A DNA stretch of 64,000 nucleotides from Streptomyces canus 299MFChir4.1 (GCF_000383615.1 NZ_KB911582.1:652425-716424); one strand, 5' to 3'. Shown: positions 45,185 to 54,772, numbered from the stretch's first letter. The notes: generated by a model from the letters alone, not told the origin. Numbers and translations: made by a program.

Positions 45185-45349
45185 GTGAAGTTCGTGGTGC
45201 AGGTCAGACTGCTGCCGACGCCCGAGCAGGCAGCGGCACTCGAAGCGACCCTGCACGCCTGCGACGAGGCCGCGAGCCGGGTGAGCAAGGTCGCCTTCGA
45301 ACGCACCATCACCGCCAGTGACGCCCGTTGTGCAAGCCCGGCGCTTTAG
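45185..45349 (+). mobile_element. Internally deleted TnpB-type transposon scar
   Basis: The 54-residue frame from GTG 45185 is the N-terminus of a TnpB/OrfB (IS200/IS605-group) protein: VKFVVQVRLLPTPEQAAALE, then CDEAASRVSKVAFER. It stops abruptly at 45347-45349 after AAGCCCGGCGCTTTAG. That sequence looks like half of the right-end hairpin seen after tnpB genes, so left coding end and right end seem joined with about 1 kb deleted. The downstream phosphoesterase stop overlaps the last bases. No transposase activity expected. Confidence 0.6.
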
Positions 45350-47127
45350 CGATGGGCAGTTGACCCCTTCTTGAGGACCAGCTCCGTGTTCCGGTCCCCC
45401 GAGGCGCCGCCGAGCTTGTCGCTGGAGCCGGGGGCGTTGTAGGCGAGTTCGCGGTAGAGGGCCGCGAGGCCGGTCTGGGAGAGGTCGGTGAAGTCGGTGC
45501 GGTGGGGGGCCGCGGACTCGACGAGGGTGGTGAAGATCGAGATCGTGCCGTCCTTGTTGTCGGCCAGCTCGATGACCCGGGCGAGGTGCGGGAAGTCGAT
45601 GTGGGAGGCGGTGGAGATCTCCCAGAAGGAGCGGCCGTCGGGGGCCGAGTGGGCCTTGATCACATTGCGGTGGATGTGACCGTTGACCCAGGCGAGGACG
45701 TTGCTGTGGCTGGCCAGGAGGGCGACCACGTCTCCGCCGCCGTAGCGCCGCTCGTCCGGGTGGGCCGGGTCCCGGCGGAGGTTGTCCATCGAGTCGCTGG
45801 TGTGGTGGCTGAAGACGACGACGAAGGAGTCCTTGTTCTCCCGCAGCGTCCGGTCCAGCCAGCGCAGCTGCTTGGTGCCGATGGACCCCTGGTAGTGGCC
45901 GCCCGGGTCGGTGGTGTCGAGGCTGATGCCCACGACGTCGTCGGCGATGCGGAAGCTGTAGTACTGGGTGCCCGCGTCGAGGTTGGCGGTCGAGTAGCCA
46001 TGGCCGACCGGGCCCACGCCCCGGTACGCGGGGTCGAGGTGGGCCGTGAGGTAGTCGCGGGCGGTGTAGGGGGCGCGCCGCTCGTCGGGGGTGACCGAGC
46101 GCATGTTCCGGGCGTGCGCCTTGAGCAGGTCGCGGAAGTGGTGGCCCTGCGGGTCGTTGGCCTTGCGGATCATGTCCTGGAGCTTCTTCGCCTCGGACGC
46201 GGGCAGCGACATCAGCTTCTTGCCGCCGACGGCGTACTCGGCGAGCCAGGAGTCGCCGTGGCCGTAGCAGCCGAGCGGCAGGCTGTCGTGGTTGCCGACC
46301 GTGGAGTACCAGGGGATCGAGAGGCCAGGGCTGTTCACCTCCCGTATCGCGGCGGCGAGATAGCCGTGCAGCTGCGGGAAGCCGAGCTGCTTGTCCTGGT
46401 CGCGGGTGGTCGAGTCGGGCTGCCAGTACTGCTTGAGGCCGCTGTTCTGGACGCCCTCGTAGTGGCGCGGGTCCCCGGAGTTGGGGGTGATCCGGCCGCC
46501 GCTCATGACGGTGAGGAACCAGTCCAGCTCGTGGCGGGAGTTGTTGTCCGTGTTGTCGCCGGTCGTCATGGCGAACTGGAGCGGGGCGCCGGTGACGGGG
46601 CCGCCGCGCAGCGCGTTGACCCGCTCGACGAGCGAGATCGCGCCGGGCACGGTGAGCGCCTCCTGGGGCCGCCAGGCGTGCACGTCGGTCGATCGCAGGT
46701 ACTCCAGCCGCATCGGGTGCTGGCCGTCCATCAGGTGCAGGTCCGTGAACTGCACGAACGCGGCCAGGGAGGTACGCCGGCCGGCCCGCCCGGACTTCGG
46801 GGCGGCGAGCTCGGCGCGCACCTTGCGGCTCCAGCCGGGACCGTTACCCAGGCGCCGGTAGCCGGAGCTCGTGCGCGGGGCGGCGACGGAGGCGACGGTG
46901 GTGCCGCGGGTGTACGGGGCGAGGGGGACCTCGACCGGGACGGCGGCCTTGTGGACGGTCTGCGCCACGGGTGCCTCGGCGGTACCGGTGGTCGTGGCGG
47001 CCTGGCTGTCGGTGGGCCGCAGGGCGTAGCCGACGCCCGCGGAGACGGCGACCGCACCTGCGGCGGCGAGGACGGTGCGACGGTGGACCGCCTGCGTGGT
47101 GCTGGCGACAGAGCGTGTGCGCGACAT
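45346..47127 (-). CDS. Tat-exported metallophosphoesterase
   Basis: The 593-residue calcineurin-like phosphoesterase has a twin-arginine signal at the start (HRRTVLAAAGAVAVSAGVGY). Metal-site motifs are FVQFTDLHLMDGQ, MTTGDNTDNN, STVGNHDSLPLG, VVFSHHTSD and VNGHIHRN. It resembles a long actinobacterial family (I recall TIGR03767) of unknown substrate. The ATG at 47127 with GGGGAGA upstream is chosen over a start 43 codons earlier. Its last bases overlap the transposon scar, so its natural 3' end may have been altered. Confidence 0.88.
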   Translation of the reverse strand: MSRTRSVASTTQAVHRRTVLAAAGAVAVSAGVGYALRPTDSQAATTTGTAEAPVAQTVHKAAVPVEVPLAPYTRGTTVASVAAPRTSSGYRRLGNGPGWSRKVRAELAAPKSGRAGRRTSLAAFVQFTDLHLMDGQHPMRLEYLRSTDVHAWRPQEALTVPGAISLVERVNALRGGPVTGAPLQFAMTTGDNTDNNSRHELDWFLTVMSGGRITPNSGDPRHYEGVQNSGLKQYWQPDSTTRDQDKQLGFPQLHGYLAAAIREVNSPGLSIPWYSTVGNHDSLPLGCYGHGDSWLAEYAVGGKKLMSLPASEAKKLQDMIRKANDPQGHHFRDLLKAHARNMRSVTPDERRAPYTARDYLTAHLDPAYRGVGPVGHGYSTANLDAGTQYYSFRIADDVVGISLDTTDPGGHYQGSIGTKQLRWLDRTLRENKDSFVVVFSHHTSDSMDNLRRDPAHPDERRYGGGDVVALLASHSNVLAWVNGHIHRNVIKAHSAPDGRSFWEISTASHIDFPHLARVIELADNKDGTISIFTTLVESAAPHRTDFTDLSQTGLAALYRELAYNAPGSSDKLGGASGDRNTELVLKKGSTAHR

Positions 47128-47360
47128 GGCGCGATCTCCCCGAGTGCGAACTGCGTCGGCAGTGGTCGCGGGGTGATCGCGTTCGCGAACAACCCGCTCG
47201 CTCTGGATGCTTGGCACCGGGAATGACCTGCGCGTGAACGAGACGGCAACGCGCAACGCCGATCACCGTACGTGGATCTTGGGCCACCCTGCGCGTTCAG
47301 GAGCGCTCGTCGAACGGCCCGGGGGCGGTCACTCCGTGTTCATCTTGCGGGGTACGACAC

Positions 47361-47807
47361 CTATTCCACGGGCCGCCCGCCCACCGGCCGCTCCCGCCAC
47401 AGCCGCAGGCCGAAGTCGACCATGGACACGCGCTTCAGCGCGGGTACCGCGTCCAGGTCGTGCCATGCGGCCATGTCGGTGGAGCCGCCGACCTCGTACC
47501 GCAACTCGCCTCCGATGACCCGGGCCTCGTACATGAGCCCCACGTGGTGGCGCTCGACCGTGCGGCCGAAGCGGCTCCGGGACGGGAAGCGCACCGACCG
47601 GACCCCGAGCATGCCGGTGACCTCGACGCGGTATCCCGTCTCCTCCGCCACCTCCCGCAGCACGGTGTCGTGGGGGTCCTCGCCGTGCTCCATACCGCCG
47701 CCGGGCAACGTCCACTCCGGCAGGCCGTCGTTGAGCCAGCGGGCGAGCAGGATCTGTTCGTCACGGACGCATATGGCGTAGGCCGCCACCCTCAACTTCT
47801 TGCGCAT
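47361..47807 (-). CDS. Nudix hydrolase
   Basis: The 148-residue pyrophosphohydrolase has the Nudix box GGGMEHGEDPHDTVLREVAE followed by ETGY, with all consensus residues. It splits a nucleoside diphosphate linked to another group; substrate unknown. Starts at the ATG at 47807, 9 bp after the neighbouring stop on the same strand, so it is probably the last gene of the VOC-led operon. Confidence 0.92.
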   Translation of the reverse strand: MRKKLRVAAYAICVRDEQILLARWLNDGLPEWTLPGGGMEHGEDPHDTVLREVAEETGYRVEVTGMLGVRSVRFPSRSRFGRTVERHHVGLMYEARVIGGELRYEVGGSTDMAAWHDLDAVPALKRVSMVDFGLRLWRERPVGGRPVE

Positions 47808-47816
47808 ACGGGCAAG

Positions 47817-48698
47817 TTAGCCCGCCGGTACCGGATTGGCCGGTGAGTATTCGGGCGCGGACCAGCGCAGGGGGATCGCCGAGGGGGTCTCGACCACCTC
47901 CCGTACGCGGAAGCGGACCCTGCGGTCCTCGCCGTACTCGGTGTGCGCCTCGCCGGTCAGCTGGAGTGCCGTGCCGCTGGTCCAGTCGAGGAACAGCAGG
48001 CCGGCCCGGGGGTCCGCGGCGAGGTTGCCGAGGGTGAGGAACATCGAGTTGCCCGGGTAGTCGCGCCAGCTCAGCTCGCCCGGCGAATCGACGCGCACGA
48101 AACCGGGGTTGCCGCCCCGGTGACTGATGTCGGCCCCGCCATGGTGCACGGAGGCCAGGAAGAAGGTGTCGGCGGCGGTGACGAACTCGGCCTGCTCGGG
48201 GCTCAGTTCGGCGGTGCGTCGGGGTTCGCCCGGTCGGCGGTCCGCCACGATCTCGTACGACTCCCTCCGCTGAAGGTACTTCGGGCAGTTCGCGAAGACC
48301 TGGTCGGCCTCGATCGCGAACCCCCGTGCCGTGGGCCCGAGTCGGCCGTTGAGGCGCATACGGCGGCGGGTGCGGGGGTCGAGGGCGATCGTGCCGACGG
48401 GCGTGCCGGGGGTGGCGAATGCCGTCGCGAGGGGGTCGGACGGCAGCCAGTCGCCGGTGACCGAGACGCGGTGCGGGCCCGCCGCCCTCACGAAACCCGG
48501 CGCCCCGCTGAGCGGGGACGCCCAGACCCGCCCGGTCGAGGGGGCCGCGGCGCCGACGACCAGCAGTGGCTGGAGTTCCAGGAACGCCGCGGCGACGTCC
48601 CGGATGCCCTGGCCGACCGAGCGGCCCACGTGATCGGCCTGCTCGCGCACCCCCACCCGGTCCTGCACGGCCCGCGAGCCCTCGTGATAGACGCCCAT
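47817..48698 (-). CDS. Pyridoxamine 5'-phosphate oxidase-fold (flavin-binding) protein
   Basis: The 293-residue protein resembles the FMN/F420-binding split-barrel group: ELQPLLVVGAAAPSTGRVWA at the start, and a second barrel with TFFLASVHHGGADISHRGG and NSMFLTLGNLAADPRAGLLF. It may act as a flavin-dependent reductase or oxidase. Start ATG 48698 lies two bases after the stop of the VOC gene, so translation is coupled. The combination suggests detoxification of a small electrophile. Confidence 0.85.
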   Translation of the reverse strand: MGVYHEGSRAVQDRVGVREQADHVGRSVGQGIRDVAAAFLELQPLLVVGAAAPSTGRVWASPLSGAPGFVRAAGPHRVSVTGDWLPSDPLATAFATPGTPVGTIALDPRTRRRMRLNGRLGPTARGFAIEADQVFANCPKYLQRRESYEIVADRRPGEPRRTAELSPEQAEFVTAADTFFLASVHHGGADISHRGGNPGFVRVDSPGELSWRDYPGNSMFLTLGNLAADPRAGLLFLDWTSGTALQLTGEAHTEYGEDRRVRFRVREVVETPSAIPLRWSAPEYSPANPVPAG

Positions 48699-48700
48699 GA

Positions 48701-49144
48701 TTAGAAGAACCCGCAGGTCGGGGCGGTGCCGGAGGGTGCCGGGGCCTCCTCGGCGCCGCTCGGCACGGAGATCTCCAGGCGGGTGCCGTCGGGGTCGTGG
48801 AAGAAGATGCCGCCCGAGCCCGCGCCCTCGCGGTGGGCGACCACGCCCTCGTGGGCGAAGTCCGCGCCGTACGCCCTCAGTGCCTCCTCGTACTCCCTGA
48901 CCCGCTCGATCGAGTCCGCCTCGAAGGCAAGGTGGTGCAGACCCGCGCGGTCGGGTCCGTAGAGCTGCTCCGCCTGCTGCCAGAGGGTGAGGACGAGGAT
49001 CTCGCCGTCGCCGAGGAAGGCGTACCGGCGGCCTTCCTCCTTGCCCTCGGCGATCAGCGTGAAGCCGAGGACGTCCCGGTAGAAGGCGAGCGAACGGTCG
49101 AGGTCGGTGACGTTCAGGCCGATGTGGCCGGTGCGCAAGGTCAC
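48701..49144 (-). CDS. VOC-family (glyoxalase/dioxygenase-fold) protein
   Basis: The 147-residue vicinal-oxygen-chelate protein has metal-ligand positions at GHIGLNVTDLDRSLAFY (His), LHHLAFEAD (His) and DGTRLEIS (Glu). The fold serves glyoxalases, fosfomycin-type resistance proteins and ring-cleaving dioxygenases. GTG 49144 behind AAGGGGAC is preferred over TTG 49168. Divergent from the CGNR regulator, with 122 bp between starts. Confidence 0.88.
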   Translation of the reverse strand: MTLRTGHIGLNVTDLDRSLAFYRDVLGFTLIAEGKEEGRRYAFLGDGEILVLTLWQQAEQLYGPDRAGLHHLAFEADSIERVREYEEALRAYGADFAHEGVVAHREGAGSGGIFFHDPDGTRLEISVPSGAEEAPAPSGTAPTCGFF

Positions 49145-49266
49145 GGCTGTCCCCTTCAGCTTGGCCAACCCGCATGGTTAACCCTTGTGAGTGACTTTAA
49201 GGGTTAGAAGCGGCGAGTGCAACCAGTCACGTACGCTTGACCGGTTAGCACGGAAGGGAGCCCCGC

Positions 49267-49809
49267 ATGCCCGCGCCCCGCGATCCCCGCCCGCTCACCG
49301 GCGAGCCGCTCGCACTCGATCTGCTCAACACGCGGTGGATGAGCGAGGGGACCCTCCAGGACCTCCTCGCCGACGTCGACGGGCTCGGGGTGTGGCTCGA
49401 CTCGGCCGGGCTGAGCGGTGACCACACCCCGGACGGCAGGATGCTGCGGCATGTCCGGCAGGCCAGGGAGGCTCTGCGCACGGCGGTGGACGGGTCACTG
49501 GAGGAGGCAGCCTCCCTGGTCGACGCGGTGCTGGAGCACGGGCGGGTGCGGGTCACGCTCACCCCCCAGGGCCCGGTCGAGCGACCCGAGTTGGGCGACC
49601 CCGACTGGGCGCCCGCCTGGCTCGCCGCCCGCAACTACCTGGAGCTGCTCAGCACCGCGCCGGACCGGATCCGGTCATGCGCCCACGAGTCGTGCGTGCT
49701 CCACTTCCTCGACACGTCGAGGAACGGCACCCGGCGCTGGTGCTCGATGGCGACCTGCGGCAACCGCGCGAAGGCGTCCCGCCATTACGCGCGCACCAAG
49801 GACGCCTGA
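49267..49809 (+). CDS. CGNR zinc-finger (ABATE-type) regulator
   Basis: The 180-residue protein has an N-terminal ABATE ligand-binding-like domain (LTGEPLALDLLNTRW) and a C-terminal zinc finger CAHESCVLHFLDTSRNGTRR...CSMATCGNRAKASRHY, with the defining CGNR. These proteins are thought to regulate stress or detoxification genes beside them. Its divergent position makes the VOC/flavin-fold/Nudix operon the likely target. ATG 49267 follows GGAAGGGAG. Confidence 0.88.
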   Translation: MPAPRDPRPLTGEPLALDLLNTRWMSEGTLQDLLADVDGLGVWLDSAGLSGDHTPDGRMLRHVRQAREALRTAVDGSLEEAASLVDAVLEHGRVRVTLTPQGPVERPELGDPDWAPAWLAARNYLELLSTAPDRIRSCAHESCVLHFLDTSRNGTRRWCSMATCGNRAKASRHYARTKDA

Positions 49810-50051
49810 AAAGACCGCCCCAAGGGCTCGTAGGGCGAAACGCCCGCTTTCACACGCATCTTCACCGATGCCCCTAAAGGTCATCGCGGGTTTTCCCCAT
49901 ACACCCATATCGATTCGGTCAACTCTCCCTAAACATCCTTCCCATGGGTAAAGCTGGGCGCTCATCCGGGGTCGTAATCCGGATCACCGTGGCCAGGACC
50001 GATCGGTCCCGGTCACACGCCTGCTCGTTCCTTTACTCACAAGGGATGCCG

Positions 50052-53000
50052 ATGACCCTCACCCCCCAGAGCGCCCCGATATCGGGCGCGAGACGTGTGG
50101 CGCGCATAGCCGCGGCCGCCGGACTGGTCGCCGCGCTCTCCGCGGCGGGGCCGATACCCATGGCCTTCTCCGCGGACACGGGGACCACCCCCGCGGCGTC
50201 GGACCCGGGCCTGAAGTCCGCCGACGAGAAGCTCGGTTCGGACGACGCCGACGCGCTCGCCGAGGCCAAGGCCGACGGCGTCAAGAACATCACGCTGATG
50301 GTCGCCACCGCCCCCGGCAAGACCGAGCAGGTCGCCGAGGAGCTGGACGCGGTCAAGGGCGGCCTGGTGGGCCTCACGTACGACAAGCTCGGTTACGTCC
50401 GGGCCACCGTCCCCACCGCGAAGGCGGACTCGGCCATCGCCGCCGCCGCGAAGCTCTCCTCCGTGCACGGCATCGACGTCAAGCAGGACATCCCGCTGGA
50501 CGACCCGACGCCGAGCGCCGACACCGCCAAGGGCGCCGCGCACAAGGCCGCGAAGACCTACCCGGCCCCGAGCGCGAAGACGCCCGCCGAGAACCCGTAC
50601 AACCCGTCCTTCGAGACGGGCGCCGTCGACTTCGTGCAGGAGCACCCGAAGGCGGACGGCCGCGGCGTCACGATCGGCATCCTGGACTCGGGTGTGGACC
50701 TCGGCCACCCGGCCCTGCAGAAGACCACCACCGGTGAGCGGAAGATCGTCGACTGGGTGACGTCGACCGACCCGGTCTCCGACGGTGACGCCACCTGGCG
50801 GCGGATGAACAACCCCGTCAGCGGCCCGACCTTCACCATCGCGGGCGCCACCTGGAAGGCCCCGGCGGGCTCCTACCAGTTCAACCTGTTCCGCGAGTCG
50901 GCCACCACCGGCGGTGACGCCAAGGGCGACGCCAACCGCGACGGCGACACCACCGACGTCTGGGGCGTCCTCTACGACGCGGCCGCCGGAACCGTCCGGG
51001 TCGACCTGAACAACAACAACGACTTCTCCGACGACACCCCGATGAAGCCGTACAAGGACGGCTACCAGATCGGGTACTTCGGCACTGACGACCCGTCGAC
51101 CGACGTCGCCGAGCGCCAGCCGTTCGTCGTCGAGATCCGCAAGGACGTCGTCTACGACGCCGCGGGCAGCAAGGCCGACTACGTCAACATCGGCGTCATC
51201 GAGTCCGAGCACGGCACCCACGTCGCCGGCATCACCTCCGCCAACGGCCTGTTCGGCGGGAAGATGAACGGCGCGGCCCCGGGCGCGAAGATCGTCTCGT
51301 CCCGTGCCTGCACCTGGTCCGGCGGCTGCACCAACGTCGCGCTCACCGAGGGCATGATCGACCTCGTCACCAAGCGCGGCGTCGACATCGTCAACATGTC
51401 CATCGGCGGCCTGCCCGCGCTCAACGACGGCAACAACGCGCGCGCCGAGCTCTACACGCGCCTCATCGACACCTACGGCGTCCAGCTGGTGATCTCCGCG
51501 GGCAACTCCGGCCCCGGCGCGAACACCATCGGTGACCCGGGCCTGGCCGACAAGGTCATCTCCGTCGGCGCGACCATCTCCAAGGCGACCTGGGCCGCCA
51601 ACTACGGCTCGGCCGTGGAGAAGAAGTACGCGATGATGCCCTTCTCCTCGCGCGGTCCGCGTGAGGACGGCGGCTTCACGCCCACCCTGTCCGCCCCCGG
51701 TGCGGCCATCAACACCACGCAGACCTGGCTGCCGGGCTCCCCGGTCGCCGAGGCGGGCTACACGCTGCCGGCCGGCTACTCGATGCTCCAGGGCACCTCG
51801 ATGGCCTCCCCGCAGGCCGCGGGCGCCTCGGCGCTGCTGCTCTCCGCCGCGAAGCAGAAGGGCATCACGCTCACCCCGGCGAACCTGCGCACCGCCCTGA
51901 CCTCGACCGCCGACCACATCAAGGGTGTGCAGGCGTACGAGGAGGGCGCGGGCCTCATCAACATCGTGGACGCCTGGGACGCGATCAAGGACGGCGCGAC
52001 CGCCCACGAGTACACCGTCAAGGCGCCGGTCGACACCGCGATCGACCAGTTCCTGAAGACGCCTGGCTTCGGCACCGGCATCTACGACCGTGAGGGCGGC
52101 CTGAAGGCCGGCCAGAAGAAGACGTACGACGTCACCATCACCCGTACGTCCGGCGCGGACAAGGCGCTCCGCCACGAGCTGTACTTCGACAACAATGCGG
52201 GTGACAGCTTCCGCATCCTCGGCAAGGACGACATCCGGCTCCCGCTGAACCAGCCGGTGACCGTCAAGGTCCAGGCGCAGCCGAAGTCCGCCGGCCTCAA
52301 GAGCGCGATCCTGGTCGTCGACGACCCGAGGACCGAGGGTCTCGACCAGCAGATCCTGACCACGGTCGTGGTCTCGGCGCCGGTGAAGTACACCTACACC
52401 GCGTCGAACACCGTCCAGCGCAACAGCACGCAGTCGTACTTCGTGACCGTCCCCGAGGGCGCCAAGTCCCTCGAGGTCGCGATCGGCGGGCTCAAGGACA
52501 AGAGCCAGACCCGCTTCATCGCCATCCACCCCTACGGCGTCCCGGTCGACAACACCGGCACCCCGTACTGCTACAACAACTACCTCGACGGCAACGGCTG
52601 CAAGCCCGACGTGCGTTCGTACGCGGACCCGCAGGCCGGTGTCTGGGAGATCGAGGTCGAGTCGCGCCGTACGTCGCCGCTGCTCGACAACCCGTACAAG
52701 CTGGACGTCGCCGTCTACGGCGCGGTCTTCGACCCGGAGACCGTGACCGTCCCCGAGGCCAAGGTCGGCACCCCGGCCACCGCCTCCTGGAAGGTGACGA
52801 ACAACTTCGCCGCCCTCGACGGCAAGCTCGTCGGCGGTCCGCTCGGTTCGGCCAAGTCGGCCCGCCCGTCCATCGCCGAGGGTGCCACCCAGACCACCAC
52901 GGTCGAGGTGCCCGCGGGCGCCAAGTCGCTCGACGTGGTCATCGGCAACGTCTCCGACGCGGCCGCCGACCTCGACCTGGTCGTCTACGCCCCCGACGGC

Positions 53001-53348
53001 AGCGAGGCCGGCACCTCGGCCGACGGCGACTCGGAGGAGGCCGTCTCGGTCGCCGACCCGGCCGCCGGCACCTACACCATCTCGGTCATCGGCTACTCGG
53101 TCCCCTCCGGTTCCACCGCGTACGACTACCAGGACGTGTTCTTCTCCGGCGCCCTGGGCACCGTCACCGTCGACGACACCGCAGCCGTCAAGCTCGGCAC
53201 CGGCGACTCGACGAACGTCTCCGCGAACGTCACCGCCCTGGCGGCCGCTCCGGAGGGCCGTGAGTTCTTCGGCCAGGTCCAGCTGGTCAACGCCCTTGGC
53301 ACGGCCGCGGGCATCGGCAGCGTGACGATCGAGAAGGTCACGCCGTAA
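50052..53348 (+). CDS. Large secreted subtilisin-like protease (S8)
   Basis: The 1098-residue exported serine protease has a signal peptide ending near AFSA at about 40. An inhibitor-like propeptide follows (about 60-150). The catalytic domain has Asp in GVTIGILDSGVDLGHP, His in SEHGTHVAGI and Ser in QGTSMASPQAAG. Three or more beta-rich domains follow (about 700-1098) that may bind substrate or cell wall. A 100-residue insertion with DANRDGDTTDVWG and NNNNDFSDDTP looks like calcium loops. ATG 50052 has AAGGG six bases upstream; ATG 50046 is too close to it. Confidence 0.92.
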   Translation: MTLTPQSAPISGARRVARIAAAAGLVAALSAAGPIPMAFSADTGTTPAASDPGLKSADEKLGSDDADALAEAKADGVKNITLMVATAPGKTEQVAEELDAVKGGLVGLTYDKLGYVRATVPTAKADSAIAAAAKLSSVHGIDVKQDIPLDDPTPSADTAKGAAHKAAKTYPAPSAKTPAENPYNPSFETGAVDFVQEHPKADGRGVTIGILDSGVDLGHPALQKTTTGERKIVDWVTSTDPVSDGDATWRRMNNPVSGPTFTIAGATWKAPAGSYQFNLFRESATTGGDAKGDANRDGDTTDVWGVLYDAAAGTVRVDLNNNNDFSDDTPMKPYKDGYQIGYFGTDDPSTDVAERQPFVVEIRKDVVYDAAGSKADYVNIGVIESEHGTHVAGITSANGLFGGKMNGAAPGAKIVSSRACTWSGGCTNVALTEGMIDLVTKRGVDIVNMSIGGLPALNDGNNARAELYTRLIDTYGVQLVISAGNSGPGANTIGDPGLADKVISVGATISKATWAANYGSAVEKKYAMMPFSSRGPREDGGFTPTLSAPGAAINTTQTWLPGSPVAEAGYTLPAGYSMLQGTSMASPQAAGASALLLSAAKQKGITLTPANLRTALTSTADHIKGVQAYEEGAGLINIVDAWDAIKDGATAHEYTVKAPVDTAIDQFLKTPGFGTGIYDREGGLKAGQKKTYDVTITRTSGADKALRHELYFDNNAGDSFRILGKDDIRLPLNQPVTVKVQAQPKSAGLKSAILVVDDPRTEGLDQQILTTVVVSAPVKYTYTASNTVQRNSTQSYFVTVPEGAKSLEVAIGGLKDKSQTRFIAIHPYGVPVDNTGTPYCYNNYLDGNGCKPDVRSYADPQAGVWEIEVESRRTSPLLDNPYKLDVAVYGAVFDPETVTVPEAKVGTPATASWKVTNNFAALDGKLVGGPLGSAKSARPSIAEGATQTTTVEVPAGAKSLDVVIGNVSDAAADLDLVVYAPDGSEAGTSADGDSEEAVSVADPAAGTYTISVIGYSVPSGSTAYDYQDVFFSGALGTVTVDDTAAVKLGTGDSTNVSANVTALAAAPEGREFFGQVQLVNALGTAAGIGSVTIEKVTP

Positions 53349-53367
53349 CGGCTGTACGGCATTAAAG

Positions 53368-53398
53368 GGGGCGGGCGTTCCCATGGAACGCCCGCCCC
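53368..53398. terminator. Terminator after the protease gene
   Basis: A perfect 14-bp stem (53368-53381 with 53385-53398) and CAT loop, 20 bp after the stop. Confidence 0.9.
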
Positions 53399-53421
53399 TC
53401 TCCGTTCTCCATCCGCGGGTG

Positions 53422-54180
53422 TCAGGCCCCGCCCTCGCAGGTCAGACCCCGCGCGGCGGGCAGCGCCCGCTCGATCCGCAGGCGCCCCTCCTCCAGGGCG
53501 TCCTGGGCGGCACCGGTCCGGTCCTCGGCGTACGACGGATCGCCCGCGCGGTAGGTGTCGGGCCCCTCGCCCGGCAGACTGGAGACCAGGACCAGCATGC
53601 GAGCCCCGCTCCGGTAGTACGCCGGTACGTTCGCACCCTGGTCGACGAAGGTGATCGACCGCTCCCCGCTCGCCGGCTTGTAGTAACGCTCCACGTCCAG
53701 CACCACCCGGTACCGGTCGTCGCCGCCCGCCGCCTCGACCCTTTCCACCGTGCCCTCGACGACCGTGCTGGAGCAGGCGATGAGCCCCTCGACGGTGAGC
53801 AGGGCCTGGGGCCCATCGCCCTCGACCCCGTTGTGGGCGACGAGATACGCCGCCCCCGTCCCCAGCGACGCAACGGCCACGGCCGCCGCGAGAGCCACGA
53901 GCCCCAGACGCCCACGCCACCACCGACGCACGGGGACGGGTTCCGGCATGGGGACGGACTCCGGCATGGACACGGCTGTCGGCACCTCCTCGGGCGCACA
54001 CCGCTCCGCGGCCGCACGGGCCAGCCCGTCCCCGATCCGCCGAAGCTGCTCCCGTACGGCGGCCATGTCCCGTTCCGCCGCCCCGTACCCCTGTGTCTCC
54101 CGCGTGCCGTCCGGCCCCGGCCGGGGTGCGGGTTCGCCCAGCAGGACCGCCATCAGCTCGTCGTGCTTCTCCACCGTCAC
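53422..54180 (-). CDS. Anti-sigma-factor-like membrane protein (pair A)
   Basis: The 252-residue protein has a cytoplasmic N-terminal part of about 90 residues with a helix for sigma binding (VEKHDELMAVLLGE, REQLRRIGDGLARAA). One membrane helix follows (GLVALAAAVAVASLGTGAAY), then an outside domain with ACSSTVVEGTVERVE and VLDVERYYKP. No zinc-binding HxxxCxxC motif is seen. The GTG start overlaps the stop of the sigma gene (GTGA). It is homologous throughout to the protein at 54773-55477. Confidence 0.8.
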   Translation of the reverse strand: MTVEKHDELMAVLLGEPAPRPGPDGTRETQGYGAAERDMAAVREQLRRIGDGLARAAAERCAPEEVPTAVSMPESVPMPEPVPVRRWWRGRLGLVALAAAVAVASLGTGAAYLVAHNGVEGDGPQALLTVEGLIACSSTVVEGTVERVEAAGGDDRYRVVLDVERYYKPASGERSITFVDQGANVPAYYRSGARMLVLVSSLPGEGPDTYRAGDPSYAEDRTGAAQDALEEGRLRIERALPAARGLTCEGGA

Positions 54181-54704
54181 ACCGTCTCTTCCACGTGCAG
54201 CCGGTCACGCAGGTGCTTCGCCGCGGCGTACAGCCTGCTCTTGACCGTTCCCAAGGGGATCCCGAGCTGTTCGGCGATCTGCGGGACCGAGAGATCCGCG
54301 TAATAGCGCAGGATCAGGACCTGTCGCTGCGCGCCCGGCAAGGCGTCGAGCCCTTCGGCGACGGCGAGCGCCTGGAGGCTGTTCTCCGTGTCGTCCCGGA
54401 CGCGTTCGTCCGGCGTACCGAGCAGGGAGAGCCGCTCGCTGACGCGCTCCTGCCGGTGTTTGGCGCGGTGCCAGTCCACCGCGAGGTTCGAGGCCACCAC
54501 CGCGGCCCAGGCGCCCAGGTCACGCGGCGGGTCGTCGCCGCGGGCCCGGCGTTCCAGCAAACGCAGCCGCACCTGTTGGAGCCCGTCCTGGAGGTCGTCC
54601 TGAGGGACCCCGCCGAGAGCCAGGACGGCGCGGACCCGGTCGGCCTGCGCCGCGTCCAGCGGGTCCGCGCCTGCCTCCGTGCCGCCAGGTCCCCTGATCT
54701 GCAC
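54177..54704 (-). CDS. ECF-type RNA polymerase sigma factor (pair A)
   Basis: The 175-residue sigma factor has region 2 at about 20-85 (LDAAQADRVRAVLALGGVPQ, AVVASNLAVDWHRAKHRQ) and region 4 at about 115-170 (LPGAQRQVLILRYYADLSVP, GIPLGTVKSRLYAA). It directs transcription of a regulon controlled by the membrane partner encoded next. GTG 54704 follows GAGGGAG. Region 2 is close to that of the second copy. Confidence 0.88.
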   Translation of the reverse strand: MQIRGPGGTEAGADPLDAAQADRVRAVLALGGVPQDDLQDGLQQVRLRLLERRARGDDPPRDLGAWAAVVASNLAVDWHRAKHRQERVSERLSLLGTPDERVRDDTENSLQALAVAEGLDALPGAQRQVLILRYYADLSVPQIAEQLGIPLGTVKSRLYAAAKHLRDRLHVEETV

Positions 54705-54772
54705 CCGCGTTCTCCCTCATCCGTCACCCGTGTCTCTCCTATGACGTGGGAACATCGCAGATCGTTCGATCC

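Noticed and set aside
45001..45312. 103-codon minus-strand frame opposite the TnpB fragment
   Set aside because: No ribosome site; the TnpB similarity is on the plus strand.
50037..53384. 1115-codon open frame opposite the subtilase
   Set aside because: The opposite strand encodes a complete protease with all catalytic residues. The antisense product is Val/Arg/Gly/Asp-rich noise.
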